19,009 bases of DNA from DASPKS01 sp035628035 (GCA_035628035.1 DASPKS010000012.1:1-19009), one strand, 5' to 3'. Shown: positions 1-7,428, counted from the first letter of the stretch. Made by a program: numbers and translations. Notes: generated by a model from the letters alone, not told the origin.

Positions 1-601
1 GGGTGTGGAAGAACACCCGCCGCGCGTAGTGCTCCAGCGCGTACGAGGCGATCATCCCGGTGGCGTTGGCCGAGAGCACAAAGAAGGCCGTGTTGAGGAG
101 GGCCGGCCCCGGCGTGCCGAGCCACGCCGACACGCCGAGGAACACGGCGATGAGCATGTTGCCGACGGCGCTGGCGAGGACGAACCGCAGCCGGAGCAGC
201 ACGTGCACGTAGATGAGCACGAGGATGAGCCCGGCGTAGTAGTCGTAGTACTCGCTCGCCTGCTGCCCGGCGACAGCCATCGCCGTTACGGCGAACCCGA
301 CGATGAGCGGCGGGACCACGAGGAACCCCTGCATCCGCCGCAGGAACGACGGCGCGAACGTGTATGCGATGCACCCGACCAAGAGCACGCACGCGACGAG
401 CCGGATGAGCTGGATCTCCCGAAACGCCGACGGGACCATCAGCTTGTCGAGCAGCCCGAAGAGGGCGAACTGCCCGAGTCCCATCACGAGCGAGGCCCGG
501 ACGAGCTTGACCGAGCGCCGGGCGTGGTCCGCCCGGAACGCCGCCTCGACGTAGGGTGAGGCGAACTGGAGGGTGACGGGATGGAGACGGCCGGCGTCCA
601 T
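1..601 (-). CDS. N-terminal membrane domain of a probable membrane-anchored nucleotide cyclase or sensor enzyme (partial)
   Basis: The minus strand reads open from an ATG at 599-601 to the left edge, giving 200 residues with no stop, so the C-terminal part lies outside the window. After a short polar N-terminus (starting MDAGRLHPVT) there are six hydrophobic segments, at about residues 36-56, 65-84, 93-112, 121-140, 143-163 and 166-188. Before the fourth is a tyrosine-rich EYYDYYAGL stretch, and the sixth runs into a basic, amphipathic LEHYARRVFFHT. This layout resembles the six-helix MASE-like sensors fused to class III adenylate/guanylate cyclases, and less specifically to diguanylate cyclases or histidine kinases. 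No catalytic residues are visible, so the output domain is inferred. The gene follows the ATP-grasp gene on the same strand after 89 bp, so it may be a separate transcript. The plus-strand open frame over the same bases has the low-complexity composition of an antisense shadow. Confidence 0.72.
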   Translation of the reverse strand, partial: MDAGRLHPVTLQFASPYVEAAFRADHARRSVKLVRASLVMGLGQFALFGLLDKLMVPSAFREIQLIRLVACVLLVGCIAYTFAPSFLRRMQGFLVVPPLIVGFAVTAMAVAGQQASEYYDYYAGLILVLIYVHVLLRLRFVLASAVGNMLIAVFLGVSAWLGTPGPALLNTAFFVLSANATGMIASYALEHYARRVFFHT

Positions 602-643
602 AACGGGAGAGAGGCGCGAGCGGTACGCGCCCATAGACCCGAG

Positions 644-661
644 GTTACGGCGAGCCGTAAC
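644..661. other. Perfect hairpin between ATP-grasp and membrane-sensor genes
   Basis: GTTACGG at 644-650 and CCGTAAC at 655-661 form a perfect 7-bp stem around a 4-nt loop. On the minus strand it lies about 30 nt after the ATP-grasp stop and about 43 nt before the start of the next gene. There is no T-tract, so it is a weak candidate for an intrinsic terminator. It could instead be a palindromic operator for the downstream gene. Confidence 0.35.
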
Positions 662-690
662 ACCCTCCGAGGCTCTTCACGCCTTCTCCG

Positions 691-1683
691 TCACGCGAGG
701 CCGAGCCGCCGGAGGGCGCGGGCGAGCACGTCGGCGAGGAAGTCGGGATAGGACCGCCCGGCCAGCTCGGCGAGGATCGCGAAGGTGCCGTCGGGCGCGA
801 ACGTCGGGAGGGGGTTGGTCTCCAGAAACCAGATGCGGCCGTTCGTCTCCACGCGGAAGTCGCTCCGGGAGTAGTCGAGGCAGCCGAGGGCGTCGTGGGC
901 CGCGAGGGCGGCGCGCTGGAGGGCGGCCTCGAGCGGGGCGTCCAGCCGGCCCGAGAGGTCGTAGGCGAACGGCGCGGCCGGGTCTTCGTGCCGTTCGAGC
1001 GCGTGGAGCCCGACGCCCGTTGCTCTTTCCGTCGCCCGCTGGAGGACGGGCAGCGCCTCCGGCGGGTCGTGCCCGACGACGCCGACGGTGAACTCCGCCC
1101 CGGCGACGAACGCCTCGACGAGCAGGTCCTGCCCGTAGAGCGCCGCCTGCCGCGCCACCTCCGCGCGAAGCTGCGCGGATGTGTCGCACCGGCTCGTCGG
1201 CGCGATCCCCTTCGACGTCCCCTCGTAGCGCGGCTTGACGAACGCGGGCAACGGCGGCAGCGCAGCGTCGGCTAGCCCCTCTACCGCATGGACCAGGGTC
1301 CACGCAGGCGTGTCGAGCCCGGCCCGCGCAGCGATGAGCTTGGTGAGGTGCTTGTCGAGGCTGACGGAGAGCGTGAGCGCGTCGGAGCCGACGGCGGGGA
1401 CGCCGGCCAGCTCCAGCAGCACCGGCGCGTGGGCCTCGCGGTTGCGCGTCCCGTACCCCTCGGCGATGCTCCACCCCACGTCGAACGAGGGCGGGCCTTT
1501 GGCGAGGAGGTCAAGCAGCGCCCGCGCGCTCCCCACGCGAACGGGCACGTGGCCGAGGTGGAAGACGGCCGCTTCGAGCGCGGCGACGGTTTCCTCCGGC
1601 TCGTACTCCGCATCCCAGTCGGGCGGGGCGCCGGGCGGCGGGGGCGTGTCGCCGAAGCGGTCGTAGACGAGCCCGATGCGCAC
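691..1683 (-). CDS. D-alanine-D-alanine ligase-like ATP-grasp protein
   Basis: This 330-residue protein has the Ddl layout. A Rossmann-like start (IGLVYDRF, residues 3-10) is followed by W-S-I-A-E-G-Y-G at 71-78, then GIP/TGS-like GVPAVGSDALTLSVSLDK (94-111), where the DK pair is typical of Ddl. The ATP-grasp domain has K150 and the glycine-rich EGTSKGI loop (154-160), the hinge LLVEAFVAGAEFTVGVVG (187-204), and the metal-binding DFRVE...FLETNPLP with E288 and N290. Family members join two amino acids or similar substrates through an acyl-phosphate. Whether this one makes D-Ala-D-Ala cannot be told: a dedicated cell-wall ligase would more often sit near mur genes, and the C-terminal substrate loop (TFAPDGTF) differs from the usual PGMT type. 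The start is GTG at 1681-1683, 5 bp after the upstream membrane-protein gene, so the two are probably co-transcribed. Confidence 0.85.
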   Translation of the reverse strand: MRIGLVYDRFGDTPPPPGAPPDWDAEYEPEETVAALEAAVFHLGHVPVRVGSARALLDLLAKGPPSFDVGWSIAEGYGTRNREAHAPVLLELAGVPAVGSDALTLSVSLDKHLTKLIAARAGLDTPAWTLVHAVEGLADAALPPLPAFVKPRYEGTSKGIAPTSRCDTSAQLRAEVARQAALYGQDLLVEAFVAGAEFTVGVVGHDPPEALPVLQRATERATGVGLHALERHEDPAAPFAYDLSGRLDAPLEAALQRAALAAHDALGCLDYSRSDFRVETNGRIWFLETNPLPTFAPDGTFAILAELAGRSYPDFLADVLARALRRLGLA

Positions 1684-1688
1684 GGCGG

Positions 1689-3092
1689 TCAGCGCGGGAG
1701 GTCACGCTCGGCGAGGAGCCCGGTCCCGAACGAGCGGAGGGTATAGTCGCCCCGCGCGAGGGCCTCGTAGAGCGGCGCGTGGTAGTACATCGTGTGCGTG
1801 AGGTACTTCAGGCGGGTGTCGGCGTGGAGGCGCTCGACGGCGTTGCGGTGGGGATCGCGGAAGGCCTCGACGTGCGCCTCCGGCGGCGGCGGCGCGGCCT
1901 CCCGCGCCCGGCGTTCGGCGTAGTAGCGCGCGCGCGTCTCCGGCGGCAGCCCCTCGCGGTGCGCGACGAGGTACGCGAGTCCGTACGCGGCGAAGAGGAG
2001 CGTAGCGAGCGCGAGCCCGGTCAGCAGCCGGCGCGGGAGGGGCACGACGGCCAGCAGCCCGAGCAGCCCCATCGCCACGACGCGCTCGCCGGGGTTGACG
2101 ATGCTGAAGGCGAACGCCGGCAACAGCAGCCCTCCAAAGAAGACGGCCGTCGCAGCGAGTGCCCACCCTCGGCGCGCATCTCGCGTGCGTGCCAGCCGCA
2201 CGACGCCCAGCGCGAGCCCCGTCAGCAGCGCGGCCATGAACGCCATGGAGAGCGCGAGGAGCGTCCAGTAGAGCGCGGGCACGCCCTCGAGGAAACCCCG
2301 CCCGTCGAACTCGGCGAAGTGCTGGAAGGGGCCGAGCTTGAGCACGGTGTACCCCCGGTAGAGGAGCGCCTGCCCCCACCCCGCCGGCGCATACACCGGC
2401 TCCGGTACCCCCTCGCTCACCGGCCCCGCCATGCGCCCGAGCACGTACCATCCCGTCAGCGCGGCCGACGGCGCGAGCGCCCCCAGCGTGCGCCCGTCGC
2501 GGCGGCGGAGCGCGTCGAGCCCGGCGGCGCCGGCGAACACGGCGAACGGGATGAAGTGGGTGAAGAAGAGGGCGACGCTCGCGGCGGCCGTGCCGAGCGG
2601 AGCGAGCGGTCCGTGTCGGCGCCACCGGGCGGCGAGCGCGGCCGCCCCGAGGAGGCCCATCTGGAAGTTGAGGTACCCGCTCCAGAACGACCACGAGAGG
2701 AACAGCACGGAGACCACGACGGCCGCCCGCGCAACGGGTTGCGCCGGCTCGACGGTGCGCGCGAGCGCGTAGGCCACGGCGAACGCGGCGGCGAGGTGGC
2801 CGACGACCCAGAGCTTCGCCGCGCCGTGCGGGCCCAGCGCGGGTACTGCCGCCGCGAAGAGGACCGTGGCCGCGGCGTTGGGGACGGGGTAGGGCTTGAG
2901 CGCGTAGTGCGGGATGTCCTCTCCCGCCACCTTCCGGACGAACACGGCGCCCTGGTAGAGCCACGCCGGGAGGTCAAGGAGGTACACCTCCCGCATCGCG
3001 AGGAAGGCGCCCGCGAGCAGCACCGCGGCGGCCACGTAGAGCGCCACCGCCGGGCGGCGGAGCGCGCGCAGCGAGACCCGTCGCCCGCGCAT
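1689..3092 (-). CDS. Polytopic integral membrane protein, possibly GT-C-like
   Basis: This 467-residue protein starts with a basic leader (MRGRRVSLRALRR) followed directly by a first transmembrane helix. About nine to eleven hydrophobic helices follow through roughly residue 370, then a soluble tail of about 95 residues rich in charged and aromatic residues. A long first extracytoplasmic loop (about residues 33-75, DLPAWLYQGAVFVRK...) after helix 1 and the overall size recall GT-C fold glycosyltransferases of the PMT/ArnT type. However, I cannot identify the acidic DD/DE catalytic motif with confidence, so the function is open. The ATG at 3090-3092 is 3 bp after the methyltransferase stop and the stop is 5 bp before the ATP-grasp start, so it is the middle gene of a compact operon. 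A role with its neighbours in envelope or cell-surface modification is inference. Confidence 0.72.
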   Translation of the reverse strand: MRGRRVSLRALRRPAVALYVAAAVLLAGAFLAMREVYLLDLPAWLYQGAVFVRKVAGEDIPHYALKPYPVPNAAATVLFAAAVPALGPHGAAKLWVVGHLAAAFAVAYALARTVEPAQPVARAAVVVSVLFLSWSFWSGYLNFQMGLLGAAALAARWRRHGPLAPLGTAAASVALFFTHFIPFAVFAGAAGLDALRRRDGRTLGALAPSAALTGWYVLGRMAGPVSEGVPEPVYAPAGWGQALLYRGYTVLKLGPFQHFAEFDGRGFLEGVPALYWTLLALSMAFMAALLTGLALGVVRLARTRDARRGWALAATAVFFGGLLLPAFAFSIVNPGERVVAMGLLGLLAVVPLPRRLLTGLALATLLFAAYGLAYLVAHREGLPPETRARYYAERRAREAAPPPPEAHVEAFRDPHRNAVERLHADTRLKYLTHTMYYHAPLYEALARGDYTLRSFGTGLLAERDLPR

Positions 3093-3095
3093 CGG

Positions 3096-3854
3096 CTAGG
3101 CGGGCTTGCGCCGGACGTACAGCGCGAGCGGCCAGCGGATCGCGCGCCGCTCACCCGGATCGCCCCACACCTCGGCGAGCGCCTCGGCCACCCCGGGGAG
3201 TGGGTCGGACCCCGTCTGCGCGCGGCACGTCTTCAGCGCGGACCACGTCGAGAGGTAGCCGACGAGGTCGTCGAGCGTCCAGCGCGCTTCCATCTCGAAG
3301 GCCGGCGGCTCGACAGGCTCCATCGGGAAGGTCATCGAGGCGTAGCCCTCTTCGACGTGCTTCCGCTCGAAGGCCCAGTACGGCCCGAGCACGTCGCGGT
3401 AGAAGTGCTCGACAACGCGGTCCACACCGGCCGCGACGACGAGGAAGTTGTACATCCACACGGCGAGGAGGCCGCCCGGCTTCAGCACGCGCTCCACCTC
3501 GGCATAGAACGCCGGGCGGTCGAACCAGTGGAGCGCCTGCGCAACCGTCACGAGGTCGAAGGCGCCGCGCTCCAGCCCGCTCGCCTCGGCGGGGGCGACG
3601 GCGTAGCGGACGCGCGGGTGGGGGCGGGCGTGGGCGATCTGGTCGGCGCTCGCGTCGGTAGCGACGACCTCCGCGAAGTGGTCCGCGAGGGCGACGGCCG
3701 CCTGCCCGCTGCCCGTCGCGCAGTCCCACGCGCGCTCCCGGGCGGGCGCCTGCGCGGCGAGCCACACGAAGAGCGCGCCGGGGTAGGTCGGGCGGTGGGC
3801 GGCATAGCCGGCCGCGAGCGTCCCGAAGTGATCGGTGAATCGTACCGTAGTCAC
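3096..3854 (-). CDS. Class I SAM-dependent methyltransferase (type 11 / UbiE-like)
   Basis: The 252-residue product carries the Rossmann methyltransferase motifs in order: motif I AWDCATGSGQAA (42-53), the acidic ribose-binding position VVATDAS (63-69, D67), FDLVTVAQALHWF (99-111) and the post-motif VLKPGGLLAVW (123-133). The N-terminal FTDHF...YAAHRPTYP signature (6-25) is common in small-molecule methyltransferases of this family. The acceptor cannot be predicted. The chosen start is GTG at 3852-3854, which overlaps the TGA of the upstream gene as GTGA, a translational-coupling arrangement. The frame is open further upstream, but that extension lies inside the upstream gene and is arginine/proline-rich in composition, so it is a shadow. 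Confidence 0.87.
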   Translation of the reverse strand: MTTVRFTDHFGTLAAGYAAHRPTYPGALFVWLAAQAPARERAWDCATGSGQAAVALADHFAEVVATDASADQIAHARPHPRVRYAVAPAEASGLERGAFDLVTVAQALHWFDRPAFYAEVERVLKPGGLLAVWMYNFLVVAAGVDRVVEHFYRDVLGPYWAFERKHVEEGYASMTFPMEPVEPPAFEMEARWTLDDLVGYLSTWSALKTCRAQTGSDPLPGVAEALAEVWGDPGERRAIRWPLALYVRRKPA

Positions 3855-4678
3855 GAGCGCATGCGGCTGCGGCCCGGTGCCACCGGCTCGGCTTCGGGCG
3901 CCTCGCCGAGCGCGTCCAGGTCGAGCGCGGGGACTTCCGGGGAGGGCAGCGCGGCGGCGGGCGCTTCGATGGACGCCCGCTCCGCTGTGGGGGGCATGAC
4001 GAGGCGCGCGCCGAGGTCGTCGGCCATGGCCTCCAGCTCGCGGTGCTTCTTGTCCCGCCACCGGCGGTCGCCCACGTAGATCAGCCCGGAGAGAAGGATG
4101 AAGGCGGCCAAGGCGATGGCTACGGCGAGGGCGGCGCTCCCTGCCGCCGCCGTGGCGAATGGAAGCACGAGGACGAACGTGGCGAGGGCACCGTAGAGCG
4201 GTCCCTCCACCGCCGAGCGGAAGTGGCCGAGCTTCTGCGAGAGGCGGAGCCGCACGCGGTCCCCGCGCTCGCTCACGATCACGCGCGTCTCGAAGCCGAA
4301 GGCGTCCGCGTGGCTCCACTCGTGCGAGCGGCCTACCTGCTGGACGCCGCTGCCCCCGCCGCCCCCAAAGCGCTCCTGGAGCGTCGCGACGGCGTCCTCC
4401 CACGCCTCGGGGTTCAGCGTTCCCGGGAGCCACCGTTCGACGTAGACGTGGGTCGCACTCCGCCCGGACTGCCGGCCGGCCGCCCCCCCTGCGTCGAGCT
4501 CTAGCGCCGCCGCCCGCAGGTGCTCGGGGGCGATGCCGACCTCCTCCCCCAGCCGCTCCAGCTCCGCCAGCGTCAGGCCGGCCTCGGGCTCCAGGCGCCG
4601 CCGGGCCTCCTCCTGCCGCTCGACGGCGCGCTCCAGGAGGGCAGCGATCTCACGCTCGGAGTAAACCCGGTCCGACAT
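3851..4678 (-). CDS. Membrane protein B of unknown function, paralog of the upstream gene
   Basis: This is 275 residues from the ATG at 4676-4678 (MSDRVYSEREIAALL). Its regions are: an N-terminal helical domain (residues 1-55) with the pattern YSEREIAALLERA...GLTLAELERLGEEVGIAPEHLRAAALEL; a polar alpha/beta-looking middle domain (about 65-160); two adjacent transmembrane helices (about 165-210) followed by a basic DRRWRDKKHRELEAMADDL; and a proline/alanine-rich tail ending near LDLDALGEAPEAEP. The next gene upstream has the same architecture and clear similarity in the N-terminal domain and tail, so the two arose by tandem duplication. I recognise the N-terminal pattern as recurring in uncharacterised bacterial proteins but know no function. 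Both termini probably face the cytoplasm, since the connecting segments are charged. An upstream open extension is rejected because similarity to the paralog begins at this ATG. A promoter-like TACCTTGG box lies 25 bp upstream. Confidence 0.82.
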   Translation of the reverse strand: MSDRVYSEREIAALLERAVERQEEARRRLEPEAGLTLAELERLGEEVGIAPEHLRAAALELDAGGAAGRQSGRSATHVYVERWLPGTLNPEAWEDAVATLQERFGGGGGSGVQQVGRSHEWSHADAFGFETRVIVSERGDRVRLRLSQKLGHFRSAVEGPLYGALATFVLVLPFATAAAGSAALAVAIALAAFILLSGLIYVGDRRWRDKKHRELEAMADDLGARLVMPPTAERASIEAPAAALPSPEVPALDLDALGEAPEAEPVAPGRSRMRS

Positions 4679-4702
4679 CGGCGCGATAGGGGACGGCCTG
4701 CG

Positions 4703-4710
4703 CCAAGGTA
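4703..4710 (-). promoter_or_regulatory. Promoter-like -10/-7 box before membrane protein B
   Basis: On the minus strand the bases read TACCTTGG in the 55-bp gap between the two paralogs. It matches boxes before the tRNA and the first lipoprotein gene in this window and is close to the Bacteroidota -7 consensus TAnnTTTG. No convincing upstream -33/-35 element is visible. If used, the leader would be about 20 nt. Confidence 0.35.
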
Positions 4711-4733
4711 CGCCGCCTGCGCACGGCCACGGC

Positions 4734-5558
4734 TCAGGTGCGCTCGCGCCGGCGGGCTTGCTTGGGCGCCTCCGCCCCCGGGGCCTCGTCGAGCGCATCG
4801 AGGTCGAGGCGGGCAGCAGTACCGGCCGGCACCGCCCCGGCCGGCACGGGCGCGGCGCGGTTCTGGTCTTCGCGGGCGAGCAGCTCCATCCGGTCCAGCA
4901 GCGCCTCGAACTTCCCCTCCTGCCGCCTCGCCCACTGGCGCAGCCCGATCTGCGTGCCTCCTCCGAACGCCAGCGTCATGGCCAGCAGGATGAACACGGA
5001 CGGCCACATCTCGGCAGGGTCGACGCCCAGCAGGGCCATCGCGGCGAAGAGCGCCGCCATCGCCGCCGTGAAGACGCTGACGAGCGTGAAGACGCGGGCG
5101 ATCTCGCGCGTGGACTGGCGAATGACAAGCTGTACGCCGGTGCCCGATGGGTCGGGCTCGACGGCGAAGCGCGTGGACAGGTCCCGCCGGAGCCCGCGCC
5201 CGACCGCCGTCCACTCCCGTACGGAACCGATCTGGCCTGCGGCCCCGTCATCGCCGAAGGTCCGCCGCAGCTCGCCTACCATCCGCCGCCACGCCTCATC
5301 GGAGACGGGACCCGGGAGGTGGCGGGTGCGGGTGACTTCCGTGGGGCTCCCGAGGAACGTCGGTCGCTCTCCGGGCTCGACAGCCAGCTCCGCCGCCGCC
5401 GCCGCGATGGCGTCGGGGCTGATCCCCGACTCGGCGCCGATCTCCTGGAGCTCGGCGAGCGTGAGCCCCGCGGAGTCGGTGGGGTCGGAGCGCCGCCGGG
5501 CCGCGCGCGCGAAGATGGCGCGCATCTCCTCCTCGGTGTAGCGGCGCTCGGGGCTCAT
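4734..5558 (-). CDS. Membrane protein A of unknown function, paralog of the downstream gene
   Basis: This is 274 residues from the ATG at 5556-5558 (MSPERRYTEEEMRAIF). The architecture is the same as in protein B: an N-terminal helical domain (YTEEEMRAIFARAARR, then GLTLAELQEIGAESGISPDAIAAAAAEL, to about residue 62), a polar domain of about 100 residues including R-x-L-S-T-R-F-A-V-E, two transmembrane helices (about 158-207), a charged RQWARRQEGKFEALLDRMELLA helix, and a tail containing two VPAG units and LDLDALDEAPGAEA. Pairwise identity to B looks concentrated in the N-terminal domain and the tail. The gene begins 27 bp after the DUF2480 stop, so it is probably in the desulfurase operon. 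The function is unknown; a cytosolic sensor or adaptor domain on a membrane hairpin is one reading, but it is only inference. Confidence 0.82.
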   Translation of the reverse strand: MSPERRYTEEEMRAIFARAARRRSDPTDSAGLTLAELQEIGAESGISPDAIAAAAAELAVEPGERPTFLGSPTEVTRTRHLPGPVSDEAWRRMVGELRRTFGDDGAAGQIGSVREWTAVGRGLRRDLSTRFAVEPDPSGTGVQLVIRQSTREIARVFTLVSVFTAAMAALFAAMALLGVDPAEMWPSVFILLAMTLAFGGGTQIGLRQWARRQEGKFEALLDRMELLAREDQNRAAPVPAGAVPAGTAARLDLDALDEAPGAEAPKQARRRERT

Positions 5559-5585
5559 GCGGCGATCGATAAAGACCGCCCGAAG

Positions 5586-6146
5586 CTACGACGCCGGCCG
5601 CGGCGGCCCGGCCGGGCGCGCGGGGGCAGCCTTGCCGGCGGCTTCCTTCGGGCGACGCCAGAGCGGGACGGACGAACACGCCTCGCCGAACATCAGCTTG
5701 CCCGCCACCGCCTGCAGCTTCCGCGTGGCGACGACGTACGCATCGAGCGGGACGAGCTTGCTCCCGCACCCCTTCACGACGACGGGCTTGCCGGCGTACC
5801 GCGCCCAGTCGTGCGCCTCCAGCGCGCGGACGAAGTGGTCGCGCACGAGGTCGGCCGCGCGGCCGTGCGCGACGGAGGCCGCCACGCCGTCGAGCTTCGC
5901 CGCCACGAGGAGCCACGCCCACACCGGCACGAGGGCATCGGTGGAGCAGAACAGCGCGACGTGGCGCCCCGCGTGCTGCGCCCAGTCGTAGGCCGCGACG
6001 GCCTCGCGGAACGGCTTCTCGCGCAGCACCAGGCCCTCGACGAGGAACGGCGCGAGGTCGAACTCGTCCACCGTGCGCCCGTCCCAGAGCGCTTCGAGGT
6101 TGAAGGTGACGAGGTCGCTCTCGGCGACGCGGTTGACGATCTCCAC
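5586..6146 (-). CDS. DUF2480 family protein
   Basis: The 186-residue protein matches my memory of the Bacteroidota DUF2480 family almost end to end: EIVNRVAESDLVTFNLE at the N-terminus, then FLVEGLVLREKPFREAV, the DWAQHAGRHVALFCSTDALVP segment, and the C-terminal KPVVVKGCGSKLVPLDAY and MFGEACSSVPL blocks with two conserved cysteines. Its biochemical function is not known to me. Members are typically found beside Fe-S cluster assembly genes, and here it lies 20 bp downstream of a cysteine desulfurase, which supports a role in sulfur or Fe-S handling (inference). The start is GTG at 6144-6146, preceded by GAGGG at suitable spacing and matching the family N-terminus. A longer in-frame extension to 6350 overlaps the desulfurase and is arginine/proline-rich shadow sequence. 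Confidence 0.87.
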   Translation of the reverse strand: MEIVNRVAESDLVTFNLEALWDGRTVDEFDLAPFLVEGLVLREKPFREAVAAYDWAQHAGRHVALFCSTDALVPVWAWLLVAAKLDGVAASVAHGRAADLVRDHFVRALEAHDWARYAGKPVVVKGCGSKLVPLDAYVVATRKLQAVAGKLMFGEACSSVPLWRRPKEAAGKAAPARPAGPPRPAS

Positions 6147-6166
6147 GGTGCCCTCGTTTAGAGAAA

Positions 6167-7327
6167 TCAGGCCGCGCGGTTGGCGCGGCGGACGGCGGCC
6201 ACGGCCTCGGCGACCTCCTCGACGGCCTGGTCGATCTCGGCCTCCGTCGTCGGGCGGCCGAGCGAGAAGCGGACGGTCCCGAACGACTGCTCGCGCGAGA
6301 GCCCCATCGCCGTGAGGACGTGGCTCGGCTGGGCGGTTTTGGTCTGGCACGCCGAGCCCGTTGCAGCGGCCACCATGCGGAGGGCCGGGAGAAGGCGGGC
6401 CGTGGTGAGGCGGCTAAACCGGATGCTGCTCGTGTTGGGGAGGCGGGGTGCCTCGGCCCCGTTGACACGGGCGCCGCTGACGCGGTCGAGGATGGCCGCC
6501 TCGAAGCGGTCGCGGAGGCGGCGCTGACGGCGCGCGTCGGCGGCGAGCCGCTCGGCCGCGACCTCGGCGGCCACGCCGAGCCCGACGATGCCAGGCACGT
6601 TGAGGGTGCCGCCCCGGAGGCCGTCTTCCTGCCCGCCGCCCGTGAGCTGCGGCGCGAGGCGGACGCGCGGCCCCCGCGCGCGGACGTAGAGCGCGCCGAC
6701 GCCCTTCGGCGCATAGAGCTTGTGGCCCGAGAGGGCGAGGAGGTCGACGCCCGCCGCCTCCACGTCCACCGGCACCTTGCCGACGGCCTGCGTGGCGTCG
6801 GTCATGAGGAGGGCGCCGTGGGCGTGCGCGATTCCGGCGATCTCGGGGATGGGCTGGAGCACGCCCGTCTCGTTGTTGGCCCACATCACCGCCACGAGCA
6901 TCGTCTTGTCGGTGACGGCGGCGGCGAGGCGGTCGAGGTCGAGGAGGCCGTCGCGGCGGATGGGGAGCACGGTCACCTCGTACCCGTCGCGCTCCAGGGC
7001 GGCGCACGTCTCCAGCACCGCCTTGTGCTCGGTGGCGACGGTCACGAGGTGGTGCCGGCGCCCGCCATAAACGGCCGCCGCCCCGCGCAAAGCGAGGTTC
7101 ACGCCCTCCGTGGCCCCGCTCGTGAACGTGACGGACCGCGGCTCGGCGCCGAGGAGGGCGGCCACGCGCTCGCGCGCCTGCGCCACCGCCTCGTCGGCCG
7201 TCCACCCGTAGGCGTGGCTGCTCGACGGGTTGCCGAAGTGGTCGGTGAGGTAGGGCAGCATGGCCGCCACGGCCTCCGGAGCGGCCGGCGTCGTGGCGTT
7301 GTAGTCGAGGTAGATCGGGCGGGACAT
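6167..7327 (-). CDS. Cysteine desulfurase (NifS/IscS family)
   Basis: This 386-residue PLP enzyme removes sulfur from cysteine as a persulfide for Fe-S clusters and tRNA thiolation. Seen in order: the N-terminal IYLDYNATTP signature (5-14), SGATEGVNLAL (70-80), the ATEHKAV histidine H101 that stacks on PLP, MWANNETG (148-155), D177 with TQ(180) in MTDATQAVGK, and the Schiff-base lysine K203 in ALSGHKLYAPKGVG. The catalytic cysteine is C327 in the loop TGSACQTKTAQPSHVL. That loop has QTKTAQ where IscS/NifS proteins usually have SSGS/TSAS-type residues, but GSAC and PSHVL are kept, so activity is expected. The start at 7325-7327 (MSRPIYLDYN) fits the family; the frame is open further upstream but the extra residues are not family-like. 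The DUF2480 gene follows after 20 bp. Choosing between iscS, nifS and sufS by name is not possible from the sequence alone. Confidence 0.95.
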   Translation of the reverse strand: MSRPIYLDYNATTPAAPEAVAAMLPYLTDHFGNPSSSHAYGWTADEAVAQARERVAALLGAEPRSVTFTSGATEGVNLALRGAAAVYGGRRHHLVTVATEHKAVLETCAALERDGYEVTVLPIRRDGLLDLDRLAAAVTDKTMLVAVMWANNETGVLQPIPEIAGIAHAHGALLMTDATQAVGKVPVDVEAAGVDLLALSGHKLYAPKGVGALYVRARGPRVRLAPQLTGGGQEDGLRGGTLNVPGIVGLGVAAEVAAERLAADARRQRRLRDRFEAAILDRVSGARVNGAEAPRLPNTSSIRFSRLTTARLLPALRMVAAATGSACQTKTAQPSHVLTAMGLSREQSFGTVRFSLGRPTTEAEIDQAVEEVAEAVAAVRRANRAA

Positions 7328-7384
7328 CGGGGGCGGTCGGCGCAATTGGGGCCCTATACGCCGCATCCCGCGCGAGGTTGTGCC

Positions 7385-7410
7385 AAAATCCCGCCGAGAG
7401 CGGGCCTTTT
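7385..7410. terminator. Bidirectional intrinsic terminator after the beta-CASP nuclease gene
   Basis: CCCGC (7390-7394) and GCGGG (7400-7404) pair around a 5-nt loop. On the minus strand the hairpin is followed by ATTTT; on the plus strand it is followed by CCTTTT. It lies 19 bp past the stop of the minus-strand nuclease gene and before the desulfurase start at 7327, so it separates these two units. The short stem makes it moderate rather than strong. Confidence 0.6.
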
Positions 7411-7428
7411 CGGAGCCCCAAACCGCCC

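Noticed and set aside
5..559. Open frame on the plus strand at the left edge
   Set aside because: The opposite strand encodes a clean six-helix membrane domain over the same bases, while this frame is His/Glu/Arg/Pro-rich with no structure.
1779..4079. A 766-residue open frame on the plus strand
   Set aside because: It lies antisense to three genes with clear domain or membrane structure. Its composition is the Arg/Glu/Gly/His-rich pattern produced by opposite-strand reading of GC-rich genes, with no recognisable domain.
4840..4862. Short CCGGCCGGCAC-type direct repeat
   Set aside because: It is explained by two VPAG units in the low-complexity tail of membrane protein A; there is no sign of a regulatory or mobile role.
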